The notes beneath the pieces are model-generated. The model searched no databases. It was not told the origin of the DNA and was given only the letters and a program-made list of their open reading frames with translations. A program made the position numbers and the translations under genes. From assembly GCA_029959085.1 (NCBI GenBank), contig JARWIR010000043.1, positions 2,542,001-2,606,000 of the forward strand: a DNA stretch of 64,000 bases, in the 5' to 3' direction. Origin of the DNA: Nemophila menziesii (Eukaryota > Streptophyta > Magnoliopsida > Boraginales > Hydrophyllaceae). Below are positions 57,030-64,000 of the stretch, in pieces (the first letter of the stretch is position 1; each line of letters starts with the position of its first letter).

Positions 57030-58502
57030 AGGGTGAAAACTACGCGCGACCCTTTATCTTTACAGAAAATGTGCTGGAGGTACCCTTTCAAATAAATTCT
57101 TCGAAATGGATAATATTTGTGATATTGTTAGCCTTTTTTTACACTTTTTGTCAATGACCGTTAGTCAGCGCCGCGTGGTGCCATGTCATTGACACGTCTA
57201 CGCCACTTCAGCATGACGTCATCGCCATTTAAGAAAAAAATGCAGACGTGGCAAGGGAAAATATGTCATTTTGTTCAACCTTAACTAATGAGCATATCTC
57301 TTGGAGAGAACAGTTGAGTTCACATGCTTATTGTTTAAAGCACAACCACATGTATGGATTTGGTTTAGGGTCTGGATTTGAAAACTACAATTTTCACATA
57401 ATGTGGCATATATAAACCACTCACAATTTTTTCCTCTACACTTGGCTCTAATTCTACTTGGTTCATTATAGGGGAACCAAATATTCCTTATCTCAATAAT
57501 AGTTTTTGATTTCACATCTTCCTTGAATTCAACACCATTAGTTAAATATCATACCTATCTTAAGCTTCGGGGACTCTAGCATTAAACCTAGAAAGGTTCC
57601 CAGTTTGATTACTCAAACCTTGGACATCCTCCTCATCTGACGGCCAATCTAAGTTAACCAATTGGTCAGAATCGCCACAAGAATCCTCATTGAAATCAGC
57701 GTCGTCGCATTCAGGTAAAACTTTGGGAAATGGTAGGTCTAACCCATTCACATTTACAGATGGCAAAGAACCAACACCAATAAATTCAATGCCAAGGTCA
57801 ACATTGTTCTCGAATAAGATATCATCTTCATCATCTTCTAAGTTGTTATCACTATCATGGAATAAGTCATCGGAACCAATCTTTTCATCCCAGAATTAAC
57901 ATTTTCGGATCTACAATACAACATCATAAATATGTGTTGTCAAATTCACACTCAAACTAAATATAACACTAACACTGAACTACATAGCTAACTAAAATGG
58001 GTCACGAGAATAATTACCTGATTCACTAAATTTTTTGTTCAAAATGGCCATTAGAAGGGAGTTGATTGCTTGTGTATAAGTTCAGTTAAGAGTGTCGATC
58101 ACAATTCTAGCATGATGCTATTCCACAAACTACTATTTTGCTGCGAATTCCTGCCCCCCCCCCAAATGATGACCACCAAGAATACGCTCAACTATGTGTG
58201 TTAGTGTGTGATTTAATTTGACGGATTGAATGAAACGGTTTTTTTTTTTGTCTGAAATAAACTAAGGAGTTAAAGAGTTAAACAAAATGACATCTTTGCC
58301 CCTGCCTTCTGAAAAATTCTCAACTGACGATGACGTCACGCTGAAGTGGCGAAAATGTGGCGTTGATGTGTCGACGACGTGGCGCCACGCAGCATTGACT
58401 AACGGTCAACTGACAAAAAATGCAAAAAATAGCTATGGGTGTCACAAAGTTTAACTTAAAGTTCAATTTTGACAATATGAGACCGTACTGAAATTTTGCC
58501 CT
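57030..58502 (-). mobile_element. Mutator-like element with transposase fragment (1473 bp)
   Basis: The ends are ~230-bp inverted repeats beginning AGGGTGAAAA (left) and AGGGCAAAAT (right, reverse complement). They share CCGTTAGTCA, GACGTCATCG and ATGTCATTTTGTT. Flanking 9-mers (57021-57029 and 58503-58511) match at 8 of 9 positions, though both are AT-rich. A minus-strand mudrA-like piece lies inside. It is non-autonomous. Confidence 0.82.
57285..57766 (-). pseudogene. mudrA transposase N-terminal fragment
   Basis: The minus-strand frame at 57285-57515 reads RAKCRGKNCEWFIYA, then FQIQTLNQIHTC. This matches the CXXC...HXC-type DNA-binding region (DBD_Tnp_Mut) of plant Mutator transposases. 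The frame at 57560-57766 upstream is acidic (DWPSDEEDVQG), as in the N-terminal part of such proteins. A frameshift separates them. The catalytic DDE domain is absent. Confidence 0.72.
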
Positions 58503-58511
58503 ATATATAAA

Positions 58512-60159
58512 TTAAAAGTGTTATTTATCTATCATCATTCACACCATCACATTAATCATATATTAAATGATATATTTGTATTTATGTTCAAAATCATTAG
58601 ATAATTGACACTGAAATTACTTTTGGTAGCACAAATTCATTTAGCTACTTCTAACTTCGTAATCACTAACCAACCTATCACTTTCGCCTTTCTTGACGCG
58701 TCAAATTAGCACATGTATGTTGTTGGTGGCCATCCCTTGTATCAATGTTCAACATGGTTGGCAAGAAAATATTTGGAGTAAATTAACAATTCTTTTTTCT
58801 GGATTTGAAGTGTTGTTTAAAATTCGGTACTCCTAGATAATACTTGTTTCTTTGTCGTGATGATAATAGATAAACGCTCGTTTATGAAAAGAATGTGAAC
58901 ATTAAATATGAAAGTTGTCCTACAATTACGATCTCAAAAATAATTCACTCCTTTTGGATTTTTAAATTGATAATCTAGATATGAAATCTCATACTGCATT
59001 TAAAAGAGTCGTCTTTAGTCATTATCAATAAACATATCACTAGGCTACCATCACCAACAAATTAGTTTGTATAACTGATAATAAAGAAAATAATGGAGTT
59101 GGCGGAACAAATGAGGTCAGTATCTCTCTAAACGCTTCAACAGACAAACATACTACATTGCTAAATATGATAGCTGGAAAACCGACTCAAGGATGGTGCA
59201 GCTGGAGGTAGATTTGTTTCTTGAAATTAAGAATTGGATGATTTATGATTTTATGTCCTGTCTTGTTGTGAAAAAATAAAATAATAATAAATATGACACT
59301 ATATACAAGTTTACTACAATGAGTTACCTACCTTCAGAAAAAAAAAAAAAACTAAAAACAAATTGTTACATGATATAGTATAGTAAAAAAATCCGATCAA
59401 AAAGACAAAATGAAGTACACAATCCATCTTTCTACCAATCTTTGACATTGGTTATTGATCTTTTAATCCACATGATATATATATATATATATATATGTTG
59501 ATATTCATTAGTTAAAAGGTTAAATGTTCTCCAAGATTAATAGTATTCTCTAATCAGTTTTCGTGGAGGATGACGAAATAGTTTAGATCACATCTTGAAC
59601 TTCACTCTTAATAATGATGCATCAAAAGTCGATTGACTCGTATACAGAACTACATTCTTGACAGTAAAATAATCGGCTTGAAGATAAATTAATAGGTCGC
59701 TCGATATGCAGAATCACATACCACAATCTCTTCATGATTCCTTCTATTAAAACTTGATATTACTCCATAAAAACCTACAAATGTGTCCGCGTTTATCTTG
59801 ATGAACCGGTATGCTGGTCAAATCTCTGACCTTGACCTTCGCGACCCTTCTAACGCAAATGACCATACGCAAGGGACCGGCTAGCCTCTTGTATGGTCGG
59901 CATTGCCGGTCAGAGTGTAAAGACTTTTGACTTTGACCGTATTGTGGACCGTCGGGACCCGTTGAGGTGGGCCGATAGGCCGGTCGTGGGACCGGTATTA
60001 CCGGTCCGCTGTTGTGGATTTTGTTTTTTTGCAAACTTTTTCACCCCATTACATAACTTGCATAATAAAAACACTTCTACCTTCCTCACTGCAATATGTA
60101 TAAAAACCTAATATAAAAAACATAAAAATTGCGGGTTGTCTCTTATAGAACACTTTTGT
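58512..60159. other. intergenic DNA with a GC-richer patch
   Basis: No gene is recognised. At 59800-60010 a GC-richer patch repeats GGCCGGT/ACCGGT motifs (for example ACCGGTATTACCGGT at 59991), origin unknown. An (AT)n run lies at 59476-59496. Confidence 0.45.
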
Positions 60160-60557
60160 TTAATGTCGTTTAAAGTTCGACACGTTGCCTCTTCTACTTT
60201 CTGAGTATGTAACCACCCCAACTACGGGTGAGGCTATGAACATCAACCGATCGGCGTTTTTACCACTCTTGGGTCGTAATTCAATCACTTTTGCTGACAC
60301 AACTTGTGTGACAACAAATGGTCCCATCCACGCGCTCTTATGACTCCATGGCCTATTCTTGGGTTTGATAGCCTTCCACGCAACTTCATTTCCTACCCTA
60401 AACTCACGCATTGGTCTAAACTCCACGGGTTTTGTGTGGAATTTGTCTGCGACTCTTTCCGTGATCGCAATGTGAATGACAGGGATTGTGGGGGATTCCT
60501 TCCTTGGTTTAATACCCAAGACATAGAATGTCTCAGATACATTGCTCGCGCGGAGAG
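60160..60557 (-). pseudogene. Gypsy integrase C-terminal fragment
   Basis: A minus-strand open stretch ends at a stop near 60160. It reads FRVGNEVAWKAIKP and SAWMGPFVVTQVVSAKVIEL, the usual end of a Ty3/Gypsy integrase. Its upstream side is cut by the solo LTR, and on the far side of that lies a protease instead of the integrase core. A large part of pol was therefore lost before or during rearrangement. Confidence 0.55.
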
Positions 60558-61213
60558 TGATAGTCTATATGCGTCCTAGAAGGGGGGTTGAATAGGACTA
60601 CGGAAATTAATCGGCTAATTTTATTCTAAGTAAATAAAATTAAAAGCTAATTTAAATCCTATTCTCTTTCTAAACTAGATGGACATAAGTTTGATTAATA
60701 AGCAAAGATAATAATCACCTAGATATTCATACAAGCATATTATCAAACATATAGAGTGCGGAAGTAAATAGTTTAGGGAAAGAGAATACTCAAGCATGTA
60801 TAGTGGTTCGGTTTCCCTACTCCACTACCTAAGGTAGCCACCTTAGGATTTCCAAGCTTCTTTACTAAGCTCCGTATCTCTCTTAACCGGAGCGAGAACA
60901 CAATACCCGTTTACAACCACTTCGAAAACCCGAAGCAAACTCTTGTGTAATCACAACACAAGGACACCAAGTATAATCCCTATACTCACACACTCTCTTA
61001 ATCTAACTATTACAAAGAGTAGACTAAGAGGAAGAATCAAGTGTTTGAATGGTTTTACAATAGTGATGAACTCCTAAAGAGTGGATATGACTTTATAGCA
61101 TAATGAGAATGATTTTGACTATGATTAGCTCTTGACACCTTCTTGAATGATAACAATTAAGCCACTTAATGTTGGTGGATGAATGGTGTATGTGTAGCCT
61201 TGAAAGACCTTCA

Positions 61214-61220
61214 ATTTATA
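61214..61220 (-). promoter_or_regulatory. TATA-like box of the solo LTR
   Basis: TATAAAT on the minus strand, 108 bases after the nearer GC-rich module. Confidence 0.5.
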
Positions 61221-61328
61221 GCTGCAAAATGCTCCCAACGGTCATAAGACTTGTGTCCAACGAATTTATTAATATTCCCAACGGATATATGCCTTTTGTC
61301 TTCATTTTGCTGCAGAAAACCCTAACCT

Positions 61329-61361
61329 GCGGTGCACCGCGGGGTTGGTCCGGTGTATCGC
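61329..61361 (-). promoter_or_regulatory. paired GC-rich module, proximal copy
   Basis: GCGGTGCACCGC (61329-61340) and CCGGTGTATCGC (61350-61361) on the plus strand have starts 21 bp apart. Equivalent to the module at 8717-8749. Confidence 0.55.
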
Positions 61362-61418
61362 ACTAACGCTTGCTTAATTCACTTGCTTTCTGACGGACTA
61401 GCCCTGGTCCGCACATCT

Positions 61419-61451
61419 GCGGTGTACCGTACCCATAGTACGGTGTACCGC
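61419..61451 (-). promoter_or_regulatory. paired GC-rich module, distal copy
   Basis: GCGGTGTACCGT (61419-61430) and ACGGTGTACCGC (61440-61451), again with starts 21 bp apart. There is no counterpart in the truncated LTR3. Confidence 0.55.
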
Positions 61452-61796
61452 ACCAAAGGTCTAAAACACCTTTTAATGAGTATATATTTTACTACGATGC
61501 TCGGATCAGAAAACTTTCTTCACGAGAGTTGTAGAGAACATCATTTTAAGAAACTTTGTAGTTGATCACGAAAGCTAATTCTCAATGTATACAAAGATAA
61601 GGTTAAAAGTATTTGTATGAAAATTAGCTTCTTAAGATATGACAATAGAGCTTTGATCTAAATGATAAAGATTGTGCTTTTGATGAATTAGAGTGCAAGA
61701 TAGAATGTATATAACAATAGTAATTAGCACACTAAACACAAGAGGATTTGTCACATTAAAACAACCTAATAAGGGAGGCTATATGCCAACAGAGAG

Positions 61797-62250
61797 TCAC
61801 TGTTCCCTCTTGGAATTTTATGATGCTTTGAGTTGTGGCCAAGAACGGCCTTCAACGTATGATCGGGACCTGCTTATATACACCATAATCAAGTATAACA
61901 AAGTCAGTAGGGATAGTCATATTACATGCTTATACAAGCACGCCCTCCACGATTCCCCATGTCTTTGTTATTGAGCTATCCGTGAACTGCAATTTTACAG
62001 AATCCTTATCCACCCTCTTGATGCCAAGCCTATCGAACACTGACTTGGGCATAAGGTTCACACTCGAACCCACATCACACGTCGCTTTCACCTTGAGCTT
62101 ACCACCGATCTGAATAGGAAGGTTAAAACTTCCAGGATCTTGAAGCTTAAGTGGTAGCTTCTTTTCAACTTTATTTGAGACTCTGTCAGTATGAGCCATA
62201 GTCTCGATCTCGGCTTGTACACTCGCGCCCTTTTCAAGAATTGCTTGCAT
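61797..62250 (-). pseudogene. Gypsy protease fragment
   Basis: Minus-strand sequence reads LPLKLQDPGSFNLPIQIG and ATCDVGSSVNLMPKSVFDRL, the aspartic protease of an Athila-like element (compare [12 protein letters not shown] at 46060-46095). After a stop near 61928 a neighbouring frame continues with IPTDFVILDY and RPFLATTQSI up to the solo LTR insertion. The active site has DVGSS in place of DLGAS. Confidence 0.75.
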
Positions 62251-62398
62251 GAATACCTATTGTCGGTGTAAGCCGTTTCTCACAAATCTCAAGCACTTAG
62301 GCATTGTGTTTCTCTTTACTGTACTCCTCTCCAAATTCTTTGAGCTCAATTTAACTAGGTGGCGATTCCACCTTTCTTTCTTCTTCCTTTTCTTAAAC

Positions 62399-62581
62399 TT
62401 AAGGTATAAGTACTTCCTCTTTCTTCTCTACTGAAGCTTCTTCCTCTTTTTCTATAGCTTTGCTAGCTTGTAGCGCAAGAACGGATTTGATCTCTTCCTG
62501 CATTTCTTTCAGTGAAAGTCTAAATTTTGATTCTTCCTGGTTAGGCTTGGTTGGCTCTTCAATATCTTCTGGAACCTTCAC
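62399..62581 (-). pseudogene. Gypsy gag-protease linker fragment
   Basis: A Lys/Glu-rich minus-strand frame upstream of the protease (SLKEMQEEIKSVLALQ), similar in type to the linker before the Athila protease. Frameshifts separate it from the protease. Confidence 0.4.
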
Positions 62582-62599
62582 GACAATCTCTACATCAAG

Positions 62600-64000
62600 T
62601 GGTGATTCTACAACTATTTCAGGTTTAATTCAAATAGCCTTACATGCTTCGAACCCAACACTGCCATCACCATTGTCTATGGATGACCTTTGTCGTCCCG
62701 TTTAAATACAATAAACAACAAAAAATTCAAGAATCGACTCCGTTGAATACGGATTGTAGGTAGAAAGAAATGATAAGTAGAGATTCATTCGTAGGGATGT
62801 ATTGGCGATTAATGGTTCTCACGGTAAGAAAAATGCACTAGTGATCAACAAGTACATTACGAACTCAAATCCCGCACAATAATGTCTTCCCATAAACCAC
62901 CACTCCAAACTCAAGCTCTAGACAAGTGTTAAAGCATCTCGATTTGAGTGCGGATCATATGAAAACGTCCTAAGAATATAAAGTTTTAAGGCTTATAACA
63001 TGGCTAAATAAAAAGGTTACAAAAGACAAATAAGGGGATGATACTGATAATGTATCGATTAAAATAGACAACAAGCTAAAGGGCACAAAGGGCTAACAAA
63101 AAATTGCCTTAATCATGCCCTATCCTACATATATTACCACTTTCTTTATTTTAGCACGTTCAATAAATGGTTTCTACGCTAGTTTGAATCTCACGTTCTA
63201 CACACCGTACATGCTCCCTAAGGTCAAACCTAGTTCTATTGCATTGCTCACTAATAGTTTTCTTTAATTTTAACGTGCATTTCATAATAATCCTTTAAGC
63301 ATACACAAGATCAGTTCATAAATCTCCTATTTACTATCATTAACTCATTAAGACATAGCTTAGAGATACATTCACTAGATTCTACCTAACCTTCACACTT
63401 ATTGATAACAATAAACACATAAAAATGGGGGTATAAATAACAGAATTCCACCCTCAACTCAAAGTTAAACCGAGACCTGGCTCGAAACAGACTCAATAAT
63501 GATAAAAACAAACAACTAAATATTCAGATAGAGAAAGGGGTAAAGATGATAGAAACGTACTCTCGAGGCTATTTCCTCGCGTACTCATCATCCAAGCTAG
63601 GATGAGAAGGATCCTTCGTGGTGTCGCGACTTATTTGCTCCAAGAAAATCATGTTGTGCGCTAGATTAGTCTTGATTAGTGCCACATCATTGACAAGGAA
63701 AGTTTGAGCAATTTGGATCTGTTTAACTTGCTCACTTACCTTCTATTGACAAGGAGATTCCCTCGACTGTACTCCTCTTGTGATGTTCCTGATCCACTTA
63801 TCATAATATGGACTTCAACCTGATAATTAATTTTGTCTTTCTCCCCAATATTCACATCCGCTTTATCACTAGGCTCGTAATCATCAATGGGTATTTCAAG
63901 TTAAAGAAACTTTTTGGTTTGACAATGAATTTCATTACCTCATCGAAGATTATTTGATCCATATCCACTTCTTCCTATCTCATTACACAATCCAACATGA
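62600..64000 (-). mobile_element. decayed Athila-like 3' spacer
   Basis: On the minus strand about 62860-63560 resembles the noncoding spacer of the intact element at 51000-51700 (shared CGCACTC-AATCG, GAGCTTGAGTTTGG and TTGAGTTG-GGGTGG blocks). It stands upstream of the protease piece instead of downstream, so the relic is rearranged or composed of two copies. The rest to the window end is unassigned. Confidence 0.45.

Larger units (their letters stand above)
60558..61791 (-). mobile_element. Copia solo LTR, long form (1234 bp)
   Basis: On the minus strand it starts TGTTGGCATATAGCC and ends GACTATCA. The flanking target duplication is GAGAG (60553-60557 and 61792-61796). It is the full-length relative of the truncated LTR3 at 8683-9518. 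It carries two GC-rich modules and a TATA-like box. It interrupts a Gypsy relic. Confidence 0.92.

Overview
This window is nuclear DNA from a flowering plant, most likely a eudicot. It is AT-rich, has intron-split genes with GT-AG borders, a nuclear tRNA gene, and transposable elements covering more than half of its length. No species can be named from the sequence alone.

Three intact host genes and one tRNA gene lie in the middle third. At 23.06-28.59 kb (+) is a 22-exon gene for a 1219-residue AAA ATPase with an FHA-like N-terminal part. At 31.14-33.31 kb (-) is an 8-exon gene for a 398-residue WD40 protein of the GTS1/WDR89 type. At 35.33-36.91 kb (-) is a 7-exon gene for a 229-residue p23 co-chaperone with a Gly-Met-rich tail. 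A tRNA-Val(AAC) gene with its Pol III terminator lies at 30.64-30.72 kb (-). Relatives of the AAA and p23 genes are also close neighbours in Arabidopsis (recalled: At4g02480, At4g02450), so this may be a conserved gene block.

The left third (0-19 kb) is transposon-dominated. A young Sire-like Copia element (3.0-9.5 kb) has three LTR-like blocks inside one 5-bp target duplication. It is followed by old Gypsy LTR relics, a Stowaway-like MITE, a LINE relic and a solo LTR. From 19.3 to 22.8 kb lies a tandemly duplicated element with inverted ends, built partly of ACTCAGT-type repeats.

The right third holds a complete 11.2-kb Athila-like Gypsy element (42.69-53.93 kb), nested head-to-tail-reversed inside an older solo LTR of its own family. 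Further right are a 1.1-kb foldback Mutator-like MITE with a 9-bp target duplication (55.24-56.34 kb), a 1.5-kb Mutator-like element with a transposase fragment (57.03-58.50 kb), and a broken Gypsy element (60.2-64 kb) into which a 1234-bp Copia solo LTR inserted.

The most interesting signal is a GC-rich 33-bp module: two GCGGT-NN-ACCGC inverted repeats whose starts are exactly 21 bp apart. It occurs in the Copia LTR, twice in the solo LTR, and in the noncoding spacer of the unrelated Athila element. In each case a TATA-like box lies about 97-108 bp downstream. In the Athila element this arrangement precedes a separate small reading frame, which suggests a shared or exchanged retrotransposon promoter module.
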